From assembly GCF_024199925.1 (NCBI RefSeq), contig NZ_JANADR010000001.1, positions 8,125,501 through 8,189,500 of the forward strand: a DNA stretch of 64,000 bases. Direction: 5' to 3'. Below the pieces are notes generated by a model that was given only the letters and a program-made list of their open reading frames with translations, searched no databases and was not told the origin of the DNA. Positions within the stretch are counted from its first letter, which is position 1; each line of letters starts with the position of its first letter. This DNA comes from Bradyrhizobium sp. CCGUVB1N3 (GTDB taxonomy: Bacteria; Pseudomonadota; Alphaproteobacteria; Rhizobiales; Xanthobacteraceae). The position numbers and the translations under genes are program-made. Below are positions 46,665 to 57,000 of the stretch, in pieces.

Positions 46665-48356
46665 GTGGACGCAAGCAACTTCAATCCATTCGATGTGTCG
46701 GGCCGGCCGGAGGCGCATCACGCCATATTGCAACAACCGCAAGCGGGACAGGCCGGGCAGGAGGACTTTGAGCGACGCTTGGCTGAGGTGCGCCAGGCCG
46801 ATGTTGCTCCAGCCGCGGGCGCGACACCAGATTCCCGCTATCCTCATCTAACTGAAAAAGACCGGACCCTAATCGAGGCGGCAGCCGAGCATTTTGCGAG
46901 GAATGTACAATCGCACACGGTCGGCACTTATACTTGGGCTCTTCGCGTACTGGGAAATCATCTTGCCTCTCGGGGCCAGACGATTGATGCGCTTGATCAC
47001 GATTCGTTGGTTTGGCACGCTAGTGCGTTCTTTCCCGCTGATGGTTCAATGGTTACCGCATTGAACGCGCTTCGTAAGTACCGCGAGCCCAAGGCTTCAG
47101 ATAGCTCCCGACGTTATGTTCCTTCTTTGGAGGATGCGAGCCTGATCGACTCAGCCATCGGCGCAGCTGCTGCGCGCCGAAGATGGACGCCTACTACCGC
47201 CGACAACAATGCGAAGACTCTTCGCAGATTGGCGAAATCTCTCGAGTCTCAGGGACAAACAATTGCTACTCTTGATCACAATTCCCTGGTCGCTCACGTC
47301 AAAAAGTCCTTCGGGGATGACGTGAAAATGGCGTCTGCGTTGGAGGTGCTTCGTGAGTACCGTGAGCCCGATGTTGTAGCTGCTCGCATTCCGCGTCGAA
47401 AGGATGAGTGTGTTCCCTCTATGGAGGACAAGGATCTCATCGATAGTGCGGTTCTTGCCAGCGGGCGACCCGAGCATACCGTCAAACACTATACCGACAA
47501 ACTTTACAGGTTTGCTGGAGTGCTCAAAGAGGACGGCCAAGGAATTGCCAAGCTGGATCACGAGTCCCTGATCAGGCTTGCGAAACGCCTATACTCAAGC
47601 AACAAGAATTTAATCACCGGGTTGAACATCATTCGCGATTACCGCAACGCGCAGGAGCCCGCCGGCGCGGGCAGCTCTCCACATGCGGAGGGCCTGGCCG
47701 TGCAGTCGCCGGTGCCAAGTGTCAATTCAGGGGAGCTTCTGCGACGGCTGGATGGTCAGCCCGCTCCCTCGCGATCTATTTACGATTCGGCGGAGCTTCG
47801 GGGTGTCGCGGATCAAACAGGCCAGTTGCCAGCCGAAAGTTTGGACACAGCAGAGCTTATGGCGATGCTGGCTTCACCCACCCATTCGCCGGGAGACAGT
47901 GTTGATCAGCCAAGCCCAGCCTTCCGCTCGCCAGTCCAGGCTGTCGCTCCTGATGAGATTGGGCCGGCAGCGGATAGAACCGGCCAGCTGCCGGCTGAAA
48001 GTTTAGATACGGTAGAGCTTTTGGAGATGCTGGCTTCACCTACCCATTCGCCGGCCGTCAGTGTTAATCAGCCCAATCCTTCGCCCCTGTGGGAGATGGG
48101 GGAGTCGACCTCCGGCCCGGAATATCTCCCGGTTCACGCGCCGCTTGCGGTGCCGAATCTAGATTCGTACCTTCCCCTGGGCTGGCAGCACGGCGACCAG
48201 TGGGCGACGGAAAACTTCATGCAGGGAATGCGCTTGCATAACGTGCTGCCGAGCGCGGCTGAGCCGCAGACAAATCTCGCCATTCAAGGCGTGAACTACA
48301 CGGCCACTATCGGGCCACCAGGCTGGGAGAATGAGATCTTTCTCCGCCAACGCTGA
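46665..48356 (+). CDS. Type III effector with tandem core-binding-like repeats and tail domain
   Basis: GTG 46665 is used as start, just downstream of a strong tts box. The 563-residue product has three tandem units of about 80 residues (roughly 60-142, 148-232 and 246-330), each with L-T/E-x-x-x-x-LI, then TYTWALRVLGNHLASRG, then LDHDSLV and AL-x-x-L-R-x-Y-R-E. They resemble the N-terminal SAM-like core-binding domain of tyrosine recombinases. Two copies of AESLDTAELMAMLASPTHSP follow, recalling the internal repeats of BEL2-5/NopD-like effectors. The tail domain (GWQHGDQWATENFMQ ... TNLAIQGVNYTATIG) ends the protein. No C48/ULP protease domain is present. Confidence 0.8.
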   Translation: MDASNFNPFDVSGRPEAHHAILQQPQAGQAGQEDFERRLAEVRQADVAPAAGATPDSRYPHLTEKDRTLIEAAAEHFARNVQSHTVGTYTWALRVLGNHLASRGQTIDALDHDSLVWHASAFFPADGSMVTALNALRKYREPKASDSSRRYVPSLEDASLIDSAIGAAAARRRWTPTTADNNAKTLRRLAKSLESQGQTIATLDHNSLVAHVKKSFGDDVKMASALEVLREYREPDVVAARIPRRKDECVPSMEDKDLIDSAVLASGRPEHTVKHYTDKLYRFAGVLKEDGQGIAKLDHESLIRLAKRLYSSNKNLITGLNIIRDYRNAQEPAGAGSSPHAEGLAVQSPVPSVNSGELLRRLDGQPAPSRSIYDSAELRGVADQTGQLPAESLDTAELMAMLASPTHSPGDSVDQPSPAFRSPVQAVAPDEIGPAADRTGQLPAESLDTVELLEMLASPTHSPAVSVNQPNPSPLWEMGESTSGPEYLPVHAPLAVPNLDSYLPLGWQHGDQWATENFMQGMRLHNVLPSAAEPQTNLAIQGVNYTATIGPPGWENEIFLRQR

Positions 48357-48482
48357 CTAGCCCGTCATATTCATCAGCGGATTGTTGAGAAGCTGGCGAG
48401 GGTGGCGTAAGCCGCTGAGGTGGCGTAGGATTCGGTTGCCGACACCCACCCTGCGCGCATCCGGGCCGCCGCCGCACTCGCC

Positions 48483-48815
48483 ATGACCGACAATACGAGT
48501 CCGCCGTTCTCATTTCCAGCCGTTTTCCCGCAAGAAGATCACAGCCGCGTTTGACGGCGGCAGGCTGACGTCGGATGGCGGCGTCATGCTTCTGGCCATG
48601 GCGGACCAGCGCCTCGGCTTGGCCGCGAAGTTGTCCTGCGTATTCCCCGAGCGGCGCGATCCGGGACACTTCGTGCACAGCCTTGGGGATCTGATCCGCG
48701 CCCGTATCTTCTCCATCGCGTGCGGCTACGAGGATGGCAATGATCTCGATCGTTTACGCGGCGATCCGGCGTTCCAGCTGGCCTGCGGCCGGACACTGGC
48801 CGTGATCTGTGTTCG
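48483..48815 (+). pseudogene. IS1380-family transposase, N-terminal remnant
   Basis: From ATG 48483: MTDNTSPPFSFPAVF, a one-base shift, then RKKITAAFDGGRLTSDGGVM, LLAMADQRLGLAAKL and GYEDGNDLDRLRGDPAFQLA. The first catalytic Asp region is present; the rest is lost after CGRTLAV. It is not contiguous with the C-terminal pieces at 7137 and 11440. Confidence 0.8.
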
Positions 48816-49033
48816 CAGCCGCCGCTATCGCGCCATGGCCTTGAACATCTTCACGTAACCTTTGGGCGCGCTCTCCACAAAGCGCGACCGCAACTCGTCA
48901 TTGGGCGGCCTGCTCGGCCTCATCGAACTTGCCGGCGCGGACGAGATCGACAGGCATTGCGCGCGAACTGTCCGATCTTCGCCGCCGGATGCGGGATTGA
49001 TACTGTTCTTGATTGACGTTCCTTCGCACTATT

Positions 49034-50035
49034 TCAGAGCATGTCGAGCCAGGCGAGCAGGCTCGTATCCCGCTTCCATGACGGGGGATGCCGTGCCGAT
49101 TCCGGAGCACTGACCTGTTCCAGCGCCTTTCGCTTCGTTTCCAGATTGGCCCTGGCATAGTGATTAGTGGTGTCGAGGCTCACATGACCAAGCCAGCTAC
49201 GGATAACGGTGACGTCGACCCCCGCCGAGACGAGGTGTACGGCGGTGGCGTGTCGGAAGCTGTGCGGCGTCACATGCTTAGTCCGCAACGTTGGCGTGGT
49301 TTCGGCCGCCGCCTTCACATAGGCTGCAAGCTTGAACCGAACGTCGGATGCGCTGAGCGGCTCGCCATAGCGGTTGACGAACAGCCGCTGGTCCAATGCA
49401 CGCGGCTGTCGCTCCAGCAGCTTTTTCAGCAACAGCACGGTTTCCGGCCAGAGTAGGCAGATGCTTCCTTGCGGCTCTTGCCGGTAAGGCGAACGCAACT
49501 TGGGCTATCGAACCGGATCGTCCTGGGACAGAGATCGAGAGCCTCCTGTGTCCGTGCCCCGCTGTTGTAGAGGAACGAGAGCAGTGCGTGATCGCGCATG
49601 CCTTCGAGCGTGGAGCGGTCTGGCTGGGCAAGGATCGCTGCTACCTCCGCTGGGTCCAGATAACATGGTTCGGATACCGGCGCCCGCTTGACTGGGATGT
49701 GAAGGATTTCCACGCACTGAGCGATCGATGCGGGGATCCTTGGTTGCGACGAAGTTGAAGAAGCTGCGGATCGCGGCAGGCCTGCAGTTGCGCGTGCCGA
49801 TCGTACCGCCGCGGTCGTGCTCGGCGTGACCGAGGACGGCAGCCACCCCGTCGGCAGTCAGATCGGCCAGTGTGATCACCGCCACCTTCCTTTCCGCGCG
49901 TTGTGCGGCGAACCGCAGGAACAGCCGTCAGGTGTCATGATAGGATCGGACCGTGTGGATCGATGCATTGCGTTGCTCGACGAGCCCTTCGTAGAAGAAC
50001 GCGCGCATCAACTCCGGGAACGCGTTCTTGTTCAT
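49034..50035 (-). pseudogene. Tyrosine recombinase (trio-type), frameshifted
   Basis: ATG 50035 overlaps the stop of the upstream recombinase relic. The reading goes from MNKNAFPELMRAFFYEGLVE (core-binding domain) through VITLADLTADGVAAVL and EILHIPVKRAPVSEPCYLDP, then LSFLYNSGARTQEALDLCPR (catalytic Arg) and HVTPHSFRHATAVHL (H-x-x-R). It ends with SWLGHVSLDTTNHYARANLE, which holds the nucleophile Tyr. All catalytic residues survive, but frame changes near 49900, 49710 and 49450 break the product. Confidence 0.75.
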
Positions 50036-50470
50036 GGCCGCACCTCCGCCCCAGATCGAGGAGGCATGGCGCGCCTACGGCCCTGAACCGCTCGTTCGCA
50101 AGATGCAGCAGGTCTTGTGTAACGGTGATGTAGATGAGGGTGTAGTGGACATCCTTACGGCCAAGATATGTCACGAGGAACGGGCAGCCGGTCTTGCGGA
50201 TTGATACCCGAGCGGTACCATTCGAGGATACGGTGCACGACCATCGAGTGGCGCAGGTCATGAAGACGGGGGACCATTCGCCCTTCTGGCGGCTTCAGCC
50301 CGGCTCGGCGGATCACGTCGACGAGCAACAAGGCGATGACCTGCTTTGTATAGCGGGCGTTGCGCCCCTCGTGACAGAACAGGGCGGAGTGCTGATCCTG
50401 CGCTGCACCGGCCTGCTGCCGCGCATCGAGATAAGCCCGAGGCGAAAGTGTAGTGCTAATGCACGTAGCC
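50032..50470 (-). pseudogene. Second tyrosine recombinase relic upstream
   Basis: The reverse strand reads FCHEGRNARYTKQVIALLLV, PPEGRMVPRLHDLRHSMVVH and RILEWYRSGINPQDRL, then in another frame TYLGRKDVHYTLIYITVTQD. This is the C-terminal half of a recombinase, with H-D-L-R-H and the end of the catalytic domain, coupled by ATGA to the next recombinase gene. Two such genes in a row point to a recombinase-in-trio (RIT) element. Confidence 0.7.
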
Positions 50471-50528
50471 GTAACTTGCGACCAAAGGCCGGACTTTTCT
50501 GGAGCTGAACACGTAAGCTGATGAATGC

Positions 50529-50556
50529 GTCAGCTTGCCGTCAGATTGTCTCTCTA
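50529..50556 (+). promoter_or_regulatory. Degenerate tts box upstream of SKWP gene 1
   Basis: GTCAGCTTGCCGTCAGATTG followed by TCTCTCTA keeps GTCAGCTT, the central CG, AG and the terminal CTA of the consensus, with several changes. It lies about 500 bases before the gene. Confidence 0.5.
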
Positions 50557-50689
50557 GGAATTTGCGCCGTTAAGCCAGTAGCTGCCTTCACAGCTGATAA
50601 GCCAACGAGCAGTTTGATGCCTGGAGTGCTACGACGATCTCTCCATTCGAGTCGAGCATCTGTCAAAACGGTCGCCCGAAATTGATCGG

Positions 50690-51040
50690 GTGGAGTGTTC
50701 GGCAGCGTCTTTCGGGCCAGAATGGCCATCCGCTAAGGAGGCAGTCTTCCCAATCCAAGCGGCAGACCGCCGCGCTCGAACCGGTCAATGTGTCATGTCG
50801 TCTGATATGATGCGGGCGGCTTCATGTCTCGACGATTGCAACAATCGTAAGCCGGGGTCGAAGATGACGTCCAAGTCCTATCGAGATCCTACTGGATCAT
50901 TCGAAATCACGATCTACGGTCAATCCTCATTGGCAAGGAGCGTTTCGATGAAATTAGCGGCACAAGCGGGAAGGAGTTCGTTGAAAGTGATCAAACGTCG
51001 TGGCTGGCGCGTTCTTGCCTGCAGCGAAGTTGGGCTATGA
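50690..51040 (+). CDS. Upstream ORF overlapping the SKWP gene start, doubtful
   Basis: A 116-codon frame whose TGA overlaps the ATG of the SKWP gene (ATGA at 51037). The second half (MTSKSYRDPTGSFEITIYGQ, KLAAQAGRSSLKVIKRRGWR) looks more protein-like than the first. It might be a leader or chaperone-like product giving translational coupling, or chance. No family recognised. Confidence 0.3.
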   Translation: MECSAASFGPEWPSAKEAVFPIQAADRRARTGQCVMSSDMMRAASCLDDCNNRKPGSKMTSKSYRDPTGSFEITIYGQSSLARSVSMKLAAQAGRSSLKVIKRRGWRVLACSEVGL

Positions 51041-54000
51041 CGGGCATTGATGGGCGCGGCAAGTCGCCGGTCACGGAACTTGCAATCGGACCCTCCGAAG
51101 GGGCAGAGGCGTCTCGTTCGTCGGGGCGCCCTGGTGCTGCAGAAGGCCGCCAATCATTCAGTTCTGTTGTCGATCAGCTGCGTTCTGAGCATCAGGAGTC
51201 AAGGGCGTCCTCGTCTCGCACCGCGCCCGGCAGCGCGGATGTTTTCCGCGACATGTCTGCTTTCAGTGCACGGCAAATCCTGGCGCATGAGCTGCAGCGC
51301 GAAGCCGGTGGCAGCCGTCGGCCTTTCCTCTCCCGGGAGGAAGCGAGCTCCTCCCGTTCCGATCGGGATCTGTTGCGCGAGCATCCAGAGCGATCGCAAA
51401 CAGAGTCGCGTCCGGCGGGTGGGCGATCGATCTCTGACCGCGGCGGCCGAACAGAAAGGCGGCGCATGCAAATGGTCCACGGTGCAGGCGCGGAGCGATC
51501 TGATGTCGAGTCTAGCAGTGCATCACGTCGGGAGGCGAGCTCTGTCCGTTCGGGGGGCGAGCCCCTCCCCGGCGATCGAGGGACCGAAGGCTCGCCACTG
51601 GACGCACTGCAGCGGCATAGCCATTCCTTGCCCGGCCTGGATGCCCAATTGCGAAAGCGGTGCAGGGAGCATGTGGAGACCGACCAAGGCTCAGGTTCGA
51701 AGCGACCTGCGAAGCGCCATCATGGGGCGCCATATCGTGAAGCCAGAGTCTCACGCTCTGATGGCGAATCCGAGCTCGGCGACCAAGATGCCCGGAACTC
51801 GGCGCGAGCGGCGCTTGCGCCCCATGCAGAATCCCTCGCCGGCCTAAGCGGGGGGCAAAAACGAAAGCGTGCCGACGATGCTTCCACGCAGAGCGTCGAG
51901 GGCGCGAACGCAGAAATAATTCAAATGCGGACGGAGGAGCTCAACGCAGCTCTACAAGAGATCGATCGCGCTCGCGACATTCGTGGGTTCTCAATTGCAG
52001 TCGTCGATCATGCGAAGCGGCTGCGGGGCGCGGACCTGGCTACGTTCCTGCAAAAGGCCGCGGGCGACTTCGAAGCAAGATTTGTCGGCCAGTTGGTGGG
52101 TAACATTCGCTCAGCGTGGGGTTATGCCACGGCCTGCAACGCGGTGAGCCGAGAAGGCGGAGGTCGAGCCGGCATAGAGGTTTGCAGGGCCCTGGCTGCT
52201 CGCGTGTCTCGGCTTGATGACACGCTAATGAGGAAAGTGGAGCCTAAAGCTCTTTCACTCTTCGCTTCATCGTTCGGTCGACACGCCTGGGCGGAGGAAT
52301 GCCGGAACGGAGCGATCAGGATTGCCGAATTTTGTCGCTATGATACTGGAGTCCTTCGGGAGCTGAACTGCCAAAGTCTATCGTTGCTGGCGAATGGTTT
52401 CAGCAAGTGGCCAGAAGAGTCAGAGTGTCGTGACGCAACACTGGCAATCGCTGATGAACTCCTGAATCGCGCCCGCCGTGGTGCTGACGGACTTCGCTCT
52501 TTTCCCCCGCAGCAGCTGTCACACCTGGTGAACGGCTTCAGCAAGTGGCCACAAAGGACGGCCACGCGCAGGGCCACACTCAGGATCGCCGATGAAGTTC
52601 TCGGTCGCGTCGAACAACTCTCCAGGTTTACCTACCAGGACTTGGCGAACCTGGCCAACGGTTTCAGTAAGTGGCCGGACCGGACGGCCACGCGCGAGGC
52701 CACCCTTGCAATTGCCGATGAAGTTCTTTTCCGCGGCGCCAAGCTCTCCAATTGTCCGGACCAGGAACTGGCGGCTTTGGTTAATGCCTTCAGCAAGTGG
52801 CCAGATACGATGGCCACTTGCGAGGCGACACTCGTAATCGCTCGCGAGGTTCTGAGCCTGCGCGGCAAGGACCGTCTTCCTGGCTTCAATCCGCAAGGAC
52901 TAGCTAACTTGGTCAACGGCTTTAGCAAATGGCCGGCAGAGGAAGATTGTCGGCAGGCCACAGTCGCAATCGGCCGTGAGATTTGTCGCCGAGCCCGCGA
53001 GCTCGCTCGTTTCAACGAGCAGCACTTGGCAAACCTGGTGAACGGTTTCAGCAAATGGCCGACTGAGCGGGTCTGTGGCCAAGCCACAGCGGCAGTCGCC
53101 CGTGAGGTCCGACAGTCCGGCCGACTGTCTCGTTTTAGTGAGCAGGAGCTGGCGAACTTAGTAAACGGCTGCAGCAAGTGGCCCAAAATGTCGAACACTC
53201 GCAAAGCTGCGGTTGCAATCGCCACCGAGATCCATTGCCGCGCCCAAGGTGACGACCGGCTCTCCAGTGTTCCTCATCACTTCTTGGCGAATCTGGTGAA
53301 CGGTTTCAGCAAATGGCCGGAGGAGGAGGCCTGTCGCCAAATCACGATTGCAATCGCCAACGAGGTCCGTCGCTGCGGCGAGCATGAGGATCAGCTTTCT
53401 CGGCTTACTCCGCAGGGGCTATCGAATTTGGTGAACGGCTTCAGCAAATGGCCGGCAGAGGTGGACTGTGGTCAAGCCACAGCCGCAACCGCCCGTGAGC
53501 TCCTTCGCCGCGCCGGCGAGCTCTCTTGCTTTGAGGAGCAGCACCTGGCCAACCTGGTCAATGGTTTCAGCAAGTGGCCGGCAGAGGACGACTGTGGCCA
53601 AGCCACGGCCGCAATCGCCCGTGAGGCCCTTCGCCGCGCTGGCGAACTCTCTTGCTTTGAGGAGCAGCATCTGGCGATCCTCGTGAATGGTTTCAGCAAA
53701 TGGCCGGAGGACGTGACCTGCCGCCAAGCGACAGCGGCAATAGCGGCTAGGGTCGGTAACACCGCCCAGCTGTCTGGCTTCAATGAGCAAGAAACTGCGA
53801 TGCTGGCCAACGGCTTCAGCAAATGGCCTGAGGAGGCGAGCACTCGCCATGCAATGATGGCGATTGCTTCTGAGGTTCTTTCTCGTCCTGGCAACACCGA
53901 TCCGCTCTCCGGTTTTACTCCGCAAGGGCTGGCGAGCCTAGCAAATGGCTTCAGCCATTGGCCCGAAGAAGCGTCGTCTCGCGAAGTCATTGTCGCAATT

Positions 54001-57000
54001 GCAGCTAAGATTCAAGATGCTGACCGGTTAGCTCATTTTGATGAGCAGGAGCTGACGAACCTGGTCAACGCCCTCAGCAAGTGGCCGGACGAGGAGGTGT
54101 GCTTTCGAGCGATAGTGGATATCGCCAGCGGGCTTGGCACCGCAGACCGACGATTCGCCAGCTTTAGCACGCCTCAGCTCGGCATCATCGCGAATGCTGT
54201 GGGGCGAGCCGTGTTGAGGGGAGAGGAGAGCGGCGAGATTAGCGAGACCGCTCTGCTGAAGGATCGGTTACATAGGTTGGCCCACTACCTGCACTATGCA
54301 AGTGATCGCCTCGAGCAGGCCGAGCTTTTGAGCATCGCCAACCTTTTCAAGCCGCTGGCTAAGGCTAGGCTGTTCGATGATCTGAGCTCGCTCGCATCGG
54401 TTGGGTTAAATCGGCTTGACGAATTGCGTGGTGACGCCGGCTTTGCGAGCCGGCATAACCTCGAGGCCATGGGACATCTCTGCGTTGCTGTGCTACCGCT
54501 GGCACGCAGTCCTCATCTGCGCTGGCACCGTAGACAGGCCCTAAATTTGTTGAACGACCTCCAGGGCATCGTCGAGGAAAAGATCGCTGCGCATATTGAG
54601 GCGGACGATGCGGAACGGATCCGCGGCCCGTACGCGAGCCGTCGCCCCGCGCTCTCAATCTATCAAGTGCTCAAGACCCGTGCGATCCTGAAAACGATGT
54701 TTCGCCGACCGTATGTCGAGGGCAAGAAGTCCGATCTGCAGATGAGGCAGCAGGACTTGCAGCGTGGGACCAGAGAGATCCTGCGCATTACGCGCGATCT
54801 CATCGAGCGCGATCTTTCCAATATGTGCTGGAATCTGATCGCGGAGATCGAGTCGGATGGTCCCGTGGGTGCGCTGGACTCGTTCTTGGCGCAGGATGCA
54901 GCGACAATCCTGGCGCAACATCACCCCGCTGCCTTCGACGTGCGTCGGGTCTTGCGAGACATGGACCACGAGCCCACGCCTCCAAAGGAAAACGCGGGTT
55001 TGATGCAATTGCCAGTGGTAGACATGCAGGGCCGGCGCGTGGCCACGGAGCGCGAGACAAGGTATTCCGCTTTTCATCGCCTGACCGCAGGTGCGGTTCC
55101 CGTCGTCGCGGTCCAACTGCCGGCAAAGCCGAGCGCCTTTATGCTGGCGCGGACGCTCACGGTTGACGGCGTGCCCTATCGCATGGACTTGTTCGGCGGA
55201 GGCAAATTGAAGCCGCCGCGATTGACTGTGGCGCAGATCGCTGGCCGTACGCCAGGTGACGTCCGCGTACGTTCCGGGGGCCAGCTCTTGGCCATTCCGT
55301 ATGCCGACACAGCAGCCGGCACGGATTTCGAGCGAATGTCGCGCGCCTGGGCCCCCTTCAAGGAGGCTTATTTCTATACGCAGCGCAGGGGATTTGCGGC
55401 GCCTCCGGCGATCAAGGGTTTGGGACCTCACGACTCCGCGTTGGAGGGCGCATTCAGGCTGTCGCTGCTGCCGGACCGTCCGGAAGTCGAGGCGCATCCC
55501 TTCAGACTTAGTGGACCGCAGGGGCCGATCGCGCTGCGGCCACATGACGGTTGCGGCTTCATCAAAGCCTCGCTGGCCGAGCGAATGCTGGCCGTTCGCC
55601 GCGGCGCGACTCAAGACGGTCCTGAGCGGGTGCCGGCCTATGGCGAGGGACGCAGATCATCGCTGCCCGCCTCGGCGCTGCAGCATTACCCGCGCAGCGA
55701 GCAGGTGGCCGATGAGGCGGAACAGAAGACCAGGACATGGCTCGAAAGCAGAGATGGGAAAAAACTGACCTTCGAACAGATCTATCGCACCGTGACGGTC
55801 GGAAACATCGGGGGACCCGGCGCCGTTGCAGTACCATCCAGCGATGGCCGTCTCCATGTGCCCGCGCTCAAAAGCGAGACTTTGACCGCGAAAGGGGGCG
55901 TCCTGATCGGGCGCTCCCCCTATGACAAGGCCAATCTGCGTCCGTTTGCCGCCGAGCAAGTCAGGTCGGCAACAGACGGGGATCCAACCGCGGCGTTTCT
56001 CGATACGTGCGTGGCCATGCAGTACAGCTTCAATGCGGCCGAGAGATCGCACGGCGAGCTCGCTGCCGACAATGCCACGTTCTTTGCCAAAGGCATTCTG
56101 ATCGTGGCGCCCGATGCAATGTGGCCCACCGCCTTCGCCGACCGAGGCGTGGTGCTATCGGCCGAGGACGTCAAGTGCCATTCGCGCTGGACCGAGCGCA
56201 AGGACCGCGTCAAGGAGGACACATCGCTCGAATGTGTCGGCATCCTCCAGGCAACCGAAGTGTTCGCTCCGGGGTCGCTGGTTGCAGTCCCGCCTGACGA
56301 ACAGAAAAGGCTCGATGGCGACTTCGACGGGGACACTGTCATTATCCTGGGCGATCGGCCTGCCCTGTATCAACACGTACGCCAATTCGATCAAGAGGAG
56401 CAAGCGCGCGGACTACGCTCCCTTAAGCCGCCCAAGTCGCACACACCCGCCATCGAGGGCGAGCGTTACCAATTCAGTCGCACCAGCCAGATCCTGGCCG
56501 CCACGCAGAACGTCCTGGAAACGTATACGGGTCTGCAGCGCACCTTTCTGGCGCAATCCCACGACGCACGAGGCTGGTTCGCCGAGCGGGCCGTATTTGG
56601 GACGTATGAGGGCATTCAGCAGGAACTCAAGCGTGACCTTCGTGAGCTGTTAAACCAGGAACAGCCGCGTCGGCAGGACATCCAGGACACGCTCGTCAGG
56701 GCAAGGCACGAGATCGAGGCGGCAGACCATGCGGTCGCTCGCGAAATCGCCGGCCTGCTCGTTGCCGACCTTGGGACATGGGCTACGGATGAGCACGCCC
56801 CGCCTGTAACCGCTGAGGGCAGCGGCAATGCAGGGCTGACGCTGAGCACGGAGCTGTGGGAGCTCTTCCCCGATCTGGCGGAGGCTTTTTCCGCAACGGC
56901 TCAGCCACGAGAGCGTGTCCAAATGCTTGTTGACCACTACCCGGCGCGGATCCATCCCCGACCCGATGGTTACCATCCCGATGACCTCGTCCGAAGCGCA

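Noticed and set aside
46665..48356. ULP/C48 SUMO-protease domain expected from a BEL2-5/NopD-like layout
   Set aside because: No His, Asp and Cys motifs of C48 peptidases are present anywhere in the product.
54655..55614. 319-codon antisense frame within SKWP gene 1
   Set aside because: The sense frame carries the conserved effector sequence; the antisense product has no recognisable domain.
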